Positions 12,598 through 23,247 of a stretch of DNA of 64,000 nt are shown here, piece after piece (position 1 is the first letter of the stretch; each line of letters starts with the position of its first letter). The notes beneath the pieces are model-generated. The model did not search any database, was not told the origin of the DNA, and was given only the letters and a program-made list of their open reading frames with translations. Made by a program: the position numbers and the translations under genes. This stretch comes from Lepturacanthus savala (lineage: Eukaryota > Chordata > Actinopteri > Scombriformes > Trichiuridae), in the NCBI GenBank assembly GCA_030544235.1, contig CM060471.1, forward strand, positions 11,269,348 through 11,333,347. The letters are read 5' to 3'.

Positions 12598-13870
12598 CAA
12601 AAAAAAACAGCTCTATTTGTAGTTGTTTATCACCCTCCTAGTCCCTATTCTGTATTTGTATCAGAATTCTCTAGCTTTCTGTCCAGTATAGTGTTAAGAT
12701 ATGACAAGTTTGTAATTGTAGGAGACTTTAACATACATGTTGATGACAATAGTGATTCTCTAAGTAATACTCAGAATGTAAATAAACCAACCCACAGTCA
12801 CAAGCACACCCTAGATCTGGTTTTAATTTATGGGATTGAGATTAGTGACGTTGTCGTTCTCCCCCATAACCCAGTTCTTTCAGATCACTTCTTAATTACC
12901 TTTCAGTTTATAATCAATGATAATTCCTCACCAGTAGTTAAAACTCAAATGAAAAGAGCATTATGCGACCATTCAGTTTTAAAATATATAGAGATAATTT
13001 AGCCTATGTTCACCTCCACATACAATAGGGGAAATAAGTATTGGATGCATCAACTTTTTTGTCATTACATTTATTCCCAAAGATGCAATTCATGTGACAT
13101 GTCTTCCAGACACTGGTATTAACTCAAATAATCCACACATGAAAAGAAATCACAACATTCAAATCCATAAATAATGATTATGTGGAATTAAGTGCAATAA
13201 CACTTTTAGACCTGGTAGCCTCATTAAAATGTAAAATTGTTAGACCGAGGACAGTATCTCCCTGGTATAGTACTGAAACACATTCCCTTAAAAAAGCTAT
13301 GTGTAAATTAGAGAAGCTATGGTGCCGCTCCCACACAGAGCATTCCCTCAGGGCCTGGAAGAACAGTCTATTGGCTTATAAGCAGGCCCTGCGTATGGAA
13401 AAAAATAGGTAATAGAAGAAAATAAGAATAACCCCAGATTCCTGTTCAGCACTGTAGCCAGGCTGACCAACAGTCACAGCTCAGTCATCTATTCCAGTTA
13501 GTCTCAGCTGTGATGACTTCTTAAAATTCTTCAATAATAAAATCTTAACTATTAGAGATAAAATAGATCAAATCCTTCCTAACATCAGCGCTTAGAAAGC
13601 TCAGGCTGTAAGCTTAGAAGCCCCTTTAAACCCAGCAATATTACTGGATAAATTCACCCCTGCAAACCCAGCCCAGATAACTGAAATTATTATGTTGTCT
13701 AAGTCAACTACGTGTATTTTAGATCCAATTCCAACTAAACTCCTTAAAGAGACGCTGCCCCTAATTATTGGTAATATGTTAGATATAATTAATAGTTCCC
13801 AAACACCTATTACGGGTGAGAACCACTATTCACTGTGGTTCTCCCCGAGGGTTTCTTCTTTCCCACAAGT
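12598..13870 (+). mobile_element. Non-LTR retrotransposon (LINE) ORF2 remnant
   Basis: Broken ORF2 of an L2-like LINE. The endonuclease part (about 12612-13000) shows VVYHPPSPYS, KFVIVGDFNIHVD, HTLDLVL and SDHFLITF. A linker with PWYSTETHSLKKA follows (13182-13412), then the start of the reverse transcriptase, TCILDPIPTKLLKETLPLI (13704-13765). The sequence then jumps to 3'-UTR-like GTTCTCCCCGAGGGTTTCTT, so the reverse transcriptase core is deleted. A MITE interrupts it at 13025-13160. The first tandem unit of the array begins inside it at 13738. Confidence 0.75.
13025..13160. mobile_element. Short MITE nested in the LINE
   Basis: Begins GGGGAAATAAGTATTGGATG and continues ATCAACTTTTTTGTCATTAC, a pattern of short Tc1-like elements common in fish. 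It splits the LINE ORF2 between endonuclease and reverse transcriptase. The far end is not defined. Confidence 0.5.
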
Positions 13871-13989
13871 TTTTCCTTGCCGAGAAGGAGGGTCTAAAGG
13901 GGTGTTCACACCGGACTTAACTGATGCAATTTTTTGAGAGAAATGTGTTGTAATATTGGGCTATTAAAAAAAACAAAAAACAAAAAAAA

Positions 13990-14072
13990 ACATGCAAACT
14001 CCACACAGAAAGGCCCCAGACCAAGGTCTTGAACCTGTGACCTTCTTGTTGTGAGGCAACACCACTACCCAA
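13990..14072 (-). mobile_element. SINE head fragment (unit 1)
   Basis: CATGCAAACTCCACACAGAA and GGTCTTGAACC (a B box on the minus strand) match the 5' part of the SINEs at 43520 and 49908. Unit 2 has the same fragment with a 26-bp internal deletion at 22545-22604. Confidence 0.6.
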
Positions 14073-14079
14073 GGTTGAT

Positions 14080-14569
14080 TATTGAGAATTGCTATTTATG
14101 TTGGCCATTTGTTTCAAAAATTAGAACTAACAAGACTGTATTTCACTGTGATCACATGTGATGGATAAAGATTAATTGATAGATTAACAAACAATTGAAC
14201 CCTATCAAAATAAAAGTCATTTTAGACAGATAAAGAAGAGTAAACCAATGAAATATAAACATCACATTATGAATGCTTTTCTATTAAAATGGGACAATCA
14301 TGTTGTCTCTCTGACAAAGTGGGATGAAATGAGGAAATAACTCTTGCTGCTGATCATCATTGAGAACATTGACTTTTCAATCAATTTCATAATAATATTG
14401 GTTTTAGAACTGTCTTGCATGTTGGTAAGTAGCAGCAGTCATTGCCTTTACATGTAAATCTCACATTTCATTTAAAAATGGATAGAAACAAATGAGATGA
14501 TATTTAAAAGTGAACAGCTATAGGGCACCAGCAATACATCAGCAAGATCTAGATCTAGTTCTACATTCT
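14080..14569. other. Spacer upstream of the coiled-coil promoter
   Basis: AT-rich, without open frames of note, and repeated almost exactly in unit 2 (22605-23097). It may hold distal regulatory sequence for the coiled-coil gene, but I see no recognisable element in it. Confidence 0.4.
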
Positions 14570-14700
14570 CTGTGATGTCAAACATCATGATGATGTCACT
14601 GTTTTCATTGGCCATGTCATGATGATGTCACAGTTTTCTTTGATCTCTGACATGAGATCAAAGGATCAGAGTTTATAAAAGGCCATTGTTCAGCAAGCAG
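14570..14700 (+). promoter_or_regulatory. TATA promoter of the coiled-coil gene, unit 1
   Basis: TATAAAA at 14674-14680 lies 40 bp before the ATG at 14720. Upstream are three TGATGTCA half-CRE-like sites (near 14572, 14591 and 14622), two of them in a direct repeat CATGATGATGTCAC. A perfect 10-bp inverted repeat CTTTGATCTC/GAGATCAAAG (14638-14647 and 14654-14663) directly precedes the TATA box. The layout resembles a real, strong, tissue-specific promoter. Confidence 0.6.
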
Positions 14701-14719
14701 ACACCACAAGTGCACGCAG

Positions 14720-17246
14720 ATGCATGCAGGCGCTTTCAGACCAGTAATAGATTTCATCTGTTATTTGGAAAATAGCCTACCTTTACACCCTTACAACAGC
14801 CTTTACAAACACCACCGCCCTTTGTCATTACCAAGACAAGACAATGCAGCAGATGATGGGAACAGAGATGGCTACCCAGCCACAAAGGTCATCAGTAACA
14901 ACCAAAGAACCAGTAGACTGGACAATCTTCGCACAGAGTTACATGAGGCAAAACAACTGTTGGCCCCCAAGCAACACCTCAAGGACCTGTGCAGAAAGAA
15001 AAATCAAGAGATCAAGCTACTTAAAGAGAAAGTAGCGACTCTTACGGCAGACAACAAGCTGCCTGAACCTTTGGATGATTCCAAAAAGGTTACATCTTTG
15101 GTTCATGATTTGAACACTAAGCAAGGAAAAGACACCTTTAAATACAAAACCATACTTTTTAACTACCTGCCAAAGTAAACGTACCTGACCAAGGAGATCA
15201 ACTTCACCAGTACCAGCAAGAAAACCAGCAGACTGGACACACTTCGCTCAGAGTTGGATGAGGCAAACAGACAGTTGGCCTACCAAAATTACTTCCACGA
15301 CCTGTGCATCGAGAAAGATAGAGAGAGAGATCAAGATGCTAAAACAGCAAATCGAGACTCTCACTACAGAAGACATGCTGCCTAAACCTCTGCATAGCAT
15401 TGAATCCAAAAAGGTGACATGTTGGGTTCCGCTCGCGATAGGACTACTCCTGATCGGAAACCCTGTAGAGAACATCATTCAAAAAGACGATTCACAGAAG
15501 GAAGTAAACATGGCTCAGAAATTGAGCCAGGAGCAGTTAGTGACCAAGCTTCATGAGGTGAAGGACCCCTTTGAAAACAAAACTGCATTTCATGATAACA
15601 TAGAAATGCAGCAGGAAATGGAAAGGGATATGGATCCCCAGTCCCAAAAGGTCATCAGTAACAACAAGAAAGCCAAGATAATTGACACCCTCTGCACAGA
15701 ATTGGCCACCCACAAAAACCTGTGCATTGAGCGAGATCAAGAGATCACAATGCTGAAACAGCAAATTGAGACTCTCATGAAAGGTTCACAAGAGGAGTTA
15801 AATATGGCACATAAACTGAGGCAGGAAAACTTCATGGCTGATCTCCAGAAGGAGACAGACATGAACACTGATCAGAACTATCAATTTCATATGCTCCAAG
15901 TAGCACATAAAGATTTAAAGGTGACATACAAAAAGAGCCAGGAAAAATTCATGGCTGCGCAACAATGACTTGAAAGTGAGTACCATCAAAGACTGGATAT
16001 TCTGAAACAGGAATATCAGACACTCCAAGTTGCACATGAGAAGTTAAAGATAACATACAAAAAGAGCCAAGCCCAATTCACGGCTGAGCAAAAAGTTGCA
16101 CATGAGGAGTTAAAGGCTGCAAATAAATTAAGCCAAGATCAAAGCATGGCTGAGAAGAAAAAACTTGGAGCTGAGTTTCAAAACCTTCTGGATAGAATGG
16201 AACACAAACACCAGAAGCTCCAAGTTGCACATGAAGAGTTAAAGGCGGCATATAAATTGAGGAAAGACAAATTCTTAGCTCGCCTGAAGATAGAGAATCA
16301 GAAAAAGGCTTATATGGGCAAAAAACTAGAGAAGCTTCACAAGTTTCTTGAGGAAGTAAAGGCAGGACACAAAGTGAGCCATGCTAAATTCATGGCAGAG
16401 AGAGACAGAAATGTCTCAATGAACAGCAAATTTCGGGAGCTTCAAGAGCTTCATGGCAAGTTAAAGGCCACACACAAATTGAGCCAGGACAAATTCATGG
16501 CTGATCTCCAGACGGAGAGAGACCGAAACGTCTCACAGAACAAAGAATTTCAGAAGCTTCAAGAGCTTCATGAGGAATTAAAGGTGGCACATGAAGTGAG
16601 CCAGGATAAACTCATGGCTGACCTCCAGAGAGGCAGACAAACACCATACAGAGCTACAAATTCCAGAAGCTCCAAGAGCTTCATGAGGAATTAAAGGCCA
16701 CACATAAATTGAGCCAGGATAAATTCATGGCTGACCTCCAGATGGTGAAAAACACAATTGCCATACAGAAAGTCAAATTTCAGAAGCTTGAAGTTACTCA
16801 TAAGGAGTTAAAGGCCACACATGAATTGAGCCAGGACAAATTCATGGCTGACCTTCAGACGGCGAAAAGCACAATTGCCGTACAGAACAACAAATTTCAG
16901 AAGCTTCAGGTTTCCCATGACGACTTGAAGATGGCACATAAATTGAGCCAGGAGCAGCTATTGAGCCAGCTCCTGGTGGAGAAGGAAAAGAACATCTTTA
17001 TTTTCCAAGAATTCCAGCAGCAATACACCGAAATAAAGGAAGACACTATCCAGAGAGAATGCTGAAAATGCAGACAATGAACTCCTGGAGACTGAAGTGT
17101 CTGAAGACAAAGACCCAGAGAACAAGATTTCAAACTGGAAGCAACTCCGACATTCATTGGGGTTGAAAAAAACAAAAAGCTGGAAGAGGAGAAGCAAGAC
17201 CTATCTCCAGACTACAAACTCAAAACATCAAACACCTAACATCTAA
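14720..17246 (+). pseudogene. Modular coiled-coil gene, unit 1, disrupted
   Basis: Plus-strand coding remnant of a long alpha-helical protein; I do not recognise a named family. The ATG at 14720 opens 152 codons rich in Glu/Lys/Leu heptads (TELHEAKQLLAPKQHLKDLC). Later modules read LQELHEELKATHKLSQDKFM and repeat every 117 nt (GAGCCAGG at 16481, 16598, 16711, 16828, 16945). The frame breaks at TAA 15176, at a GAGAGA expansion near 15315-15325, at TGA 15966, at a 113-nt module (4 bp short) between 16598 and 16711, and near 17040. After the last shift the frame reads ENADNELLETEVSEDKDPEN, then a basic tail with NWKQLRHSLGLKKTKSWKRR. It could instead be a spliced gene, but no splice sites that repair these breaks were obvious. 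The same breaks in unit 2 show they predate duplication. Confidence 0.7.
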
Positions 17247-17690
17247 CACAGGGGTGGGCGATGCTGGTCCAACGCTTTTGATTCAACGAGCAGATATACA
17301 CCAGATTTTAACAATCGACCATTGGTGGAATACTGGTGTGCTACTGTTTGGTACAAAAGCACATAACATCTCTCTAGACCAGTGTCGCCTACCTCTGTCC
17401 CCCCTCTCCCTTTGCTGGGACCTTGTCGTGGTGGAGAGGCTTGAGTGCTTCAAGGATTCTGAGAGCTCCAGCTCCTGGTGGGTTTTATCCTTAGCAGAGT
17501 GGTCTCAGATGAGGAGCAGGACTAAAGCCAGCACACTGGCCCACCAGGATGGGCCCTGTGCGTGGTGCTAACAACGTCACCCCACAAAAAATAGTATTGT
17601 TAGAGAAACTACAATGACTAAATTTATTTACATCAGTCCTATAGTAGTCCACAGCCACCCAAACTGAAAAAGTACATCAATCACATGTTG
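17247..17690. other. Spacer after the coiled-coil gene (unit 1)
   Basis: Begins CAGGGGTGGGCGATGCTGG, which resembles the end of a hAT-type element. It contains a short open frame (17377-17571) of no recognisable family. The same spacer recurs in units 2 and 3 (about 25767-26210 and 30769-31214), with 4 bp missing at one place in both (GTTTGGTAC to GTTGTAC). Confidence 0.4.
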
Positions 17691-17692
17691 TT

Positions 17693-17813
<121 letters not shown>

Positions 17814-17984
17814 TACTTTAATTACACATACTAAAGTTGTGTTAATTTGGCAGAACTGAACAAAATACCCCACAAGTGGTAAAGAAGATAATCAAGTATT
17901 TTTGTTCATGGAATATGAAGCTGTTTCCTATTTTAAATGGACCACTGGGAACCAACTCTTTTCCTACCTATTACTGAAAGGAGA

Positions 17985-18116
17985 TGGCCAGTCAGCCAGA
18001 TCTATCGGAGCAGCAGAATGTCCTTGATGCTGCTGCATCACTGCTGGGTTGGGCTGCTGAGGTGGAGGTCACAGGAGGATTTACAATGATGGGACTGAGG
18101 AATCTCAGCAGCACAT
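17985..18116 (-). pseudogene. Exon-like remnant of a TTF/ZMYM-type hAT-derived gene
   Basis: On the minus strand an acceptor-like TTTTCTCTTCAG precedes VLLRFLSPIIVNPPVTSTSA and AQPSSDAAA; a shifted frame then gives DLADWPSPFSNR and a stop. A short acidic or Ser-rich leader followed by a D-x-x-W-P motif is typical of the region before the TTF zinc finger in hAT-derived proteins. The outer hAT element lies just upstream, in what would be the intron before it. Interpretation is tentative. Confidence 0.3.
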
Positions 18117-18892
18117 CTGAAGAGAAAAGACAAGTGTAGGACATGAGTCTAACTATAAATTAGTGCTGCCATTTTATTGCATTAATTCTATTAATTAATT
18201 ACGCTGCAATTTAATGTGTTAAAAAATGTAACGCAATTAATTATGAGTATCAATGGGGGCGAGCCTATGCTTGCACATTTGTATTTTGGCCCTTTGAGGA
18301 CCCGTAGTATTCTCGGCCGTGTTACGGCAAATTAACAAGGCAGTGGTCAACAATAACAGACAAGACTCAGGAGGATGAGGCAAGTGCGTCTTCAGTCACT
18401 GAATGGAAAGTTTATTTACAAAAAGAACAGAGACAGGACGATAAAAACAAAAAGGAGTTCTCTGACTATCGGAGCAACTCCAGCCTGATGTACCATTTAA
18501 ATGTGAAACATGTTCAGGCAAGTTAGATCCTGTGGGTTTTTGATTTCAGAGGTTGATACTTAAACATTAAACATTTTTGTTAACCTCTGGTAAACTATCT
18601 CATGTTCTCCTGACTTACCTGCTGTGTCAGCAGCAGATGTGGCCTCAGTGAAAGGCCTAAAAAAATGCCTGTTGGCGTCTTGTTCTTCATTTTGCCTTAT
18701 TTAGAGGCATGTTATACTTCTATTATTCATTTTTTAATTGCTATATTGAGCTTAAGTGCTTATTTGAGATAGCCTTATTTTACTTCAGAATTTTATATAT
18801 TTAACTGTATTACTGTATTTGTTTTACATTTCTGAATAATGCACCTGGCCTAACTGGTTTAATGTGCTTGACCTTTACTTTTGGATTTAATT

Positions 18893-21389
18893 TAGGGCTG
18901 GGCGATATATCGATATTTGCGACATATCGATATGTTTTATGAAATCTATGAAGATTTTGGCATATCGAATATATCTAGATATGTTCTAAATGAAAAAGAT
19001 TTCGCTGCGCTGGCTATTTTCCTTAACTTTGTTTTCTAACCACCCTGCCTCCTTGCATTTTGAGTTTTAACTCCGTCTCAAATGGTTCCTGCTTCCCCTT
19101 GCGTAAGCTGTGTTTGTTTGTGTGTGCGCGCGCGCACACGTGATAACAACTCACTCAACATGGCGGCGCCCCCACACCGCCGGCTTCGCCCGATTTCTTA
19201 CCAAAGAAAAGAACGAACGGCTCCATTATATGGCAGTATTTTGGATTTAAACCGTCCGATGAGGAGCAAAAAGAGCCATTTTGCAGAGAGTGCAAGACGC
19301 CGGTGCCAGCAAAAGGATCGAGCACCACGAACCTGTTCACCCACTTGCAGCACCACCACAAACTCCTGTACGAAGAGTGTGCCAGGCTTCGGTTCGCGGT
19401 CAAAACCACCACCACGCTTGATCCTAGGTACAAGCTCCCTAGTCACCACTTTTTTGCAAGAGAAGAACTTCCACAACTGTACACACGAGAGAGCGCGCAT
19501 CGCTGCTGATCTGGCACAAGTTGTCCACTATGCACTGACAACGGACATGTGGACCAGCAGGACGTGTGAGCCGTACATGTGTGTAACAATCCATTACATC
19601 GTCGAGTGGGAGATGAAAAGTGCCTGCAGACAACCTATTTCCCACAAGACCACACTGGAGAAAACATTGCGGAGGCCCTCGGTGATGTGACAACAACTTG
19701 GATGTTCAATCCAAATCCTGTGGCCATAACCACCGACAACGGAAGCAACATTGTCAGTGTGGTGCAGAGCAAGCAGTGGCTGAGGATGCAGTGTTTTGGC
19801 CACAGGCTACATTTGGCGATCTGCGAGTTTTTCTCTCTCATTTATGCTAGCGAGAGTCCCTTATAGTGGCATATAAGTGTCGTTATTTCATTAAAGCGCC
19901 AACTTCCCTTCTCAAGAATAACATAAACATGGCGAGTTGCATACTGAACATACTTTCTATTCAACGCCAATCTGCTTCTCCCGACTAAGTTATCATAGTT
20001 GCCAACGCATTAGCATTTAGCAACTTCCTTTCTCAAGAATAACATAAAAATGACGAATTTCATACTTAAAAACAATTTTCTAATTAAAAACATTTAATTT
20101 AATGCAAAACTCCAAAATCACACAGGTCATTAACATACGCAAGAAAAATGTGGCCGCATTTTCTTACAGCTGGAAACGGAGGAGAGAGCTGGCTGAAGCA
20201 CAGCTTGAACTGAATTTGCCAGCCCACCAGCTCATCACTGAGTCACCAACGCGCTGGGGTTCCCGTCTCCAAATGGTGGAACGAGTGCTTGAGCAAGAGA
20301 GGGCACTCAGCAAAGTCACCTCTGTTCATAAAAAAACAAGGCCATTAGTCCTGACCTGGCAAGACATTGAAGTCCTGGAGGCAACCCAGAGAGCACTGAA
20401 GCCCCTCCAGGAGTTCACAGACGCGCTGTCTTGGGAGGGATACGTCACCCTTTCTTACGTACGACCCGTGTTGCACCTGTTCAACAGCAAGCTCCTTGCT
20501 CCTCAGGAAGGTGACGGAGAGCTGGCCAACACCATCAGGCACACCATCCTCACATACCTGAATGATAAATACTCAGAGCCCTCCACCTCTGATTTACTGG
20601 ATATGGCGTCCTTTGTCGACCCCCGGTTTCAGGGGACATATGTCTGCAGTGAGAAGATGGCAGCATTGAAAGAGAGGATCATCTATGATGCTCAGGGGTT
20701 GCTTGCCAATGATGCAGCTCTGAACCAAGCCAGGCCACAGTCTGCTGCAGAGCAGTGTGTTGTAACCGATCCAGCTACCCCCGTTGCAAAGAAGAAAACC
20801 CTAGCCAGCTTCTTTACAGCGTCTTTACACCCCGCGAGTCCATCCACAATGAGCTGTCAAGCTATATCCAATCTGTGTGTTTGGACAGTAAGGCAGATCC
20901 TTTACAATGGTGGCGAGAGCATGAGGCAGCCTATCCTGCAGTAAGCAGCCTCACACGCAAGTACCTGTGCGTTCCTGCCACTAGCAGTCCTTCAGAAAGG
21001 ATATTCAGCTGCAGTGGAAACATTGTTACATGTCAAAGGGCATCACTTAAGCCTGACACAGTTGTGAATTTTTTTTTATGGAGAAGGAAGGCAATAGTAA
21101 TTCTTTTGGTCTTTTATTTAAGCCACCATCAGAGTTTATGTTTACAATTTTTATGTTTTATGTTTGCACTTTGAACCAAAATGTTTATGAATGTTCAAAT
21201 ATTGTTAAAATATGATGCACAAGCACTGTCTACCTTTAGGCACTTGGCTGCCTGTGAGTTTGCACCTCAATAAAAAAAAACTTGCTTAATTTGGTGCAGT
21301 AGATATCATAGATATCAAGATATATATCGGATATCGAGATATGGCAAAACATATCGAGATATATTTTTTCTACATATCGCCCAGCCCTA
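18893..21389 (+). mobile_element. Inner ZBED1-like hAT transposon, unit 1
   Basis: Terminal inverted repeats TAGGGCTGGGCGATAT and ATATCGCCCAGCCCTA, with a perfect 8-bp target duplication ATTTAATT (18885-18892 and 21390-21397). It sits inside the outer hAT. Both ends carry clustered ATATCGATAT-type subterminal motifs, typical transposase binding sites. It holds the degraded transposase gene at 19160-21062. Confidence 0.92.
19160..21062 (+). pseudogene. hAT transposase (ZBED1-like), unit 1, decayed
   Basis: DNA transposase of the hAT superfamily. In order: BED finger (IIWQYFGFKPSDEEQ, CRECKTPVP, LFTHLQHHH), then TTDMWTSRTCEPYM, ITTDNGSNI with a catalytic Asp, CFGHRLHL, TRWGSRLQM with the conserved Trp region, LDMASFVDPRF, and the C-terminal hAT dimerisation domain DPLQWWREHE/KYLCVPATSSPSERIFS. 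The frame shifts at least near the start, near 19490, near 19615 and near 20815, and about 260 bp of non-coding DNA interrupts it at 19840-20100. Unit 1 also lost about 60 bp at the 3' end, including DRLVFLAQNLEM. No functional protein is possible from this copy. Confidence 0.85.
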
Positions 21390-21699
21390 ATTTAATTTAT
21401 GAAGCACAGTTCACCAATAAAAAAATGGATTTCAGATCTTCTTTTCTTACTGTATTCATAATATAATTCATAATTAATATCCTAGAATTCAAATTCTTTA
21501 TCAGGCGACCTTTAGCAAATATGACATTAAAAATTCAATTAATTCGATGAATTAATTACAAAATCCTGTAATTCGATAAATTCAATACATTTTTTAATTA
21601 ATCGAACAGCACTACTATAAATACATGACTTCAACAATAAAAAAATATAAATAAAAATAATGAAAAACCGAATTAAATACATGCATGATTAATGCATGT

Positions 21700-21774
21700 A
21701 TTTAATTCATATATATAATGCATATAATTCATATATATATAATTCATATATATATAATGCATATCTATATATAA

Positions 21775-21812
<38 letters not shown>
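21700..21812. repeat. TA-rich compound microsatellite, unit 1
   Basis: Several ATGCATATATAATTCATATA blocks followed by a pure TA run. The same site in unit 3 (35227-35306) is a simple TA run without the ATGCAT blocks. Confidence 0.85.
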
Positions 21813-21815
<3 letters not shown>

Positions 21816-22101
21816 GTTAGTGATGTGTGATATACAGTGACACACTTTAGACAATATGAACTAAGACAACAGTCTTACAACTAGAATATAGGAGAGGGAA
21901 ATTTATAGCATTTTGATTTACTTTGATTAACTATTACAAGCTGGAAAAACGTGAGCTAACCAGATGTCAAAATGTAAACAAATATAACATGATAAAACCT
22001 GCTGAATAAATCTAATATTTACACATTTACCATTCAGGAAGGAACGGTAAACGTAGGTTGACGTTAATAATATCATGACACCAACTTTACCATAGCATTA
22101 C

Positions 22102-22200
22102 CTCTGTCTGTTTTTCCTCATTTTCTATTTCCCTCCTTTTTCTTCTTTTTTTTCGCTCGGCACCAGCCAGTTTGGGAGGTTTTGACTCATTTTTACGCTT
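22102..22200 (-). pseudogene. Exon-like start of a hAT-derived (TTF/ZMYM-type) gene, unit 1
   Basis: The minus strand reads KRKNESKPPKLAGAERKKRR then KRREIENEEKQTE, followed by a donor-like GTAATG. Basic Lys/Arg-rich starts of this kind are common in fish genes derived from TTF-type hAT transposases. Unit 3 carries the same block at 35595-35694 with one extra base that shifts the frame. The start codon is not evident. Confidence 0.35.
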
Positions 22201-22544
22201 GTTTACGCATCAAAGACGACGTAAAGTCGAAGGTAAAGTCTGATTAGTTTGATTAGCGTGGTATGAATTTTGGCTGCGATTCCCGTAACCATGGCAACTC
22301 CTTAAAGAGACGCTGCCCCTAATTATTGGTAATATGTTAGATATAATTAATAGTTCCCAAACACCTATTACAGGTGAGAACCACTATTCACTGTGGTTCT
22401 CCCCGAGGGTTTCTTCTTTCCCACAAGTTTTTCCTTGCCGAGAAGGAGGGTCTAAAGGGGTGTTCACACCGGACTTAACTGATGCGATTTTTTGAGAGAA
22501 CTGTGTTGTAATATTGGGCTATTAAAAAAAAAAACAAAAAAAAA

Positions 22545-22604
22545 CATGCAAACTCCACACAGAAAGGCCCCAGACCAAGGTCTTGAACAGCACTACCCAA
22601 GGTT
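22545..22604 (-). mobile_element. SINE head fragment (unit 2)
   Basis: Same fragment as at 13990-14072 but with 26 bp missing between CTTGAAC and AGCACTACCC. Confidence 0.55.
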
Positions 22605-23097
22605 GATTATTGAGAATTGCTATTTATGTTGGCCATTTCTTTCAAAAATTAGAACTAACAAGATTGTATTTCACTGTGATCACATGTGATGGATAAAGAT
22701 TAATTGATAGATTAACAAACAATTGAACCCTATCAAAATAAAAGTCATTTTAGACAGATAAAGAAGAGTAAACCAATGAAATATAAACATCACATTATGA
22801 ATGCTTTTCTATTAAAATGGGACAATCATGTTGTCTCTCTGACAAAGTGGGATGAAATGAGGAAATAACTCTTGCTGCTGATCATCATTGAGAACATTGA
22901 CTTTTCAATCAATTTCATAATAATATTGGTTTTAAAACTGTCTTGCATGTTGGTAAGTAGCAGCAGTCATTGCCTTTACATGTAAATCTCACATTTCATT
23001 TAAAAATGGATAGAAACAAATGAGATGATATTTAAAAGTGAACAGCTATAGGGCACCAGCAATACATCAGCAAGATCTAGATCTAGTTCTACATTCT

Positions 23098-23228
23098 CTG
23101 TGATGTCAAACATCATGATGATGTCCCTGTTTTCATTGGCCATGTCATGATGATGTCACAGTTTTCTTTGATCTCTGACATGAGATCAAAGGATCAGAGT
23201 TTATAAAAGGCCATTGTTCAGCAAGCAG
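23098..23228 (+). promoter_or_regulatory. TATA promoter of the coiled-coil gene, unit 2
   Basis: Copy of the unit 1 promoter with the same TATAAAA box, inverted repeat and half-sites, and one substitution in the middle TGATGTCA repeat region (GTCACTG to GTCCCTG). Unit 3 has no copy of this promoter. Confidence 0.55.
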
Positions 23229-23247
23229 ACACCACAAGTGCACGCAG

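Larger units (their letters stand above)
18161..21614. mobile_element. Outer BED-type hAT element, unit 1
   Basis: Ends TAGTGCTGCCATTTTA and, inverted, AATCGAACAGCACTA. It is flanked by a perfect 8-bp target duplication CTATAAAT (18153-18160 and 21615-21622), as expected for hAT. Only a BED-finger relic of its transposase is visible (near 18402-18530: KKEFSDYRSNSSLMYHLNVK then HVQA, zinc cysteines lost). About 2.5 kb of its length is the inner hAT at 18893-21389. Confidence 0.85.

Noticed and set aside
19198..19841. Minus-strand open frames across the hAT transposase (repeated in units 2 and 3)
   Set aside because: Shadows of the transposase; the plus strand carries the BED finger and hAT motifs.
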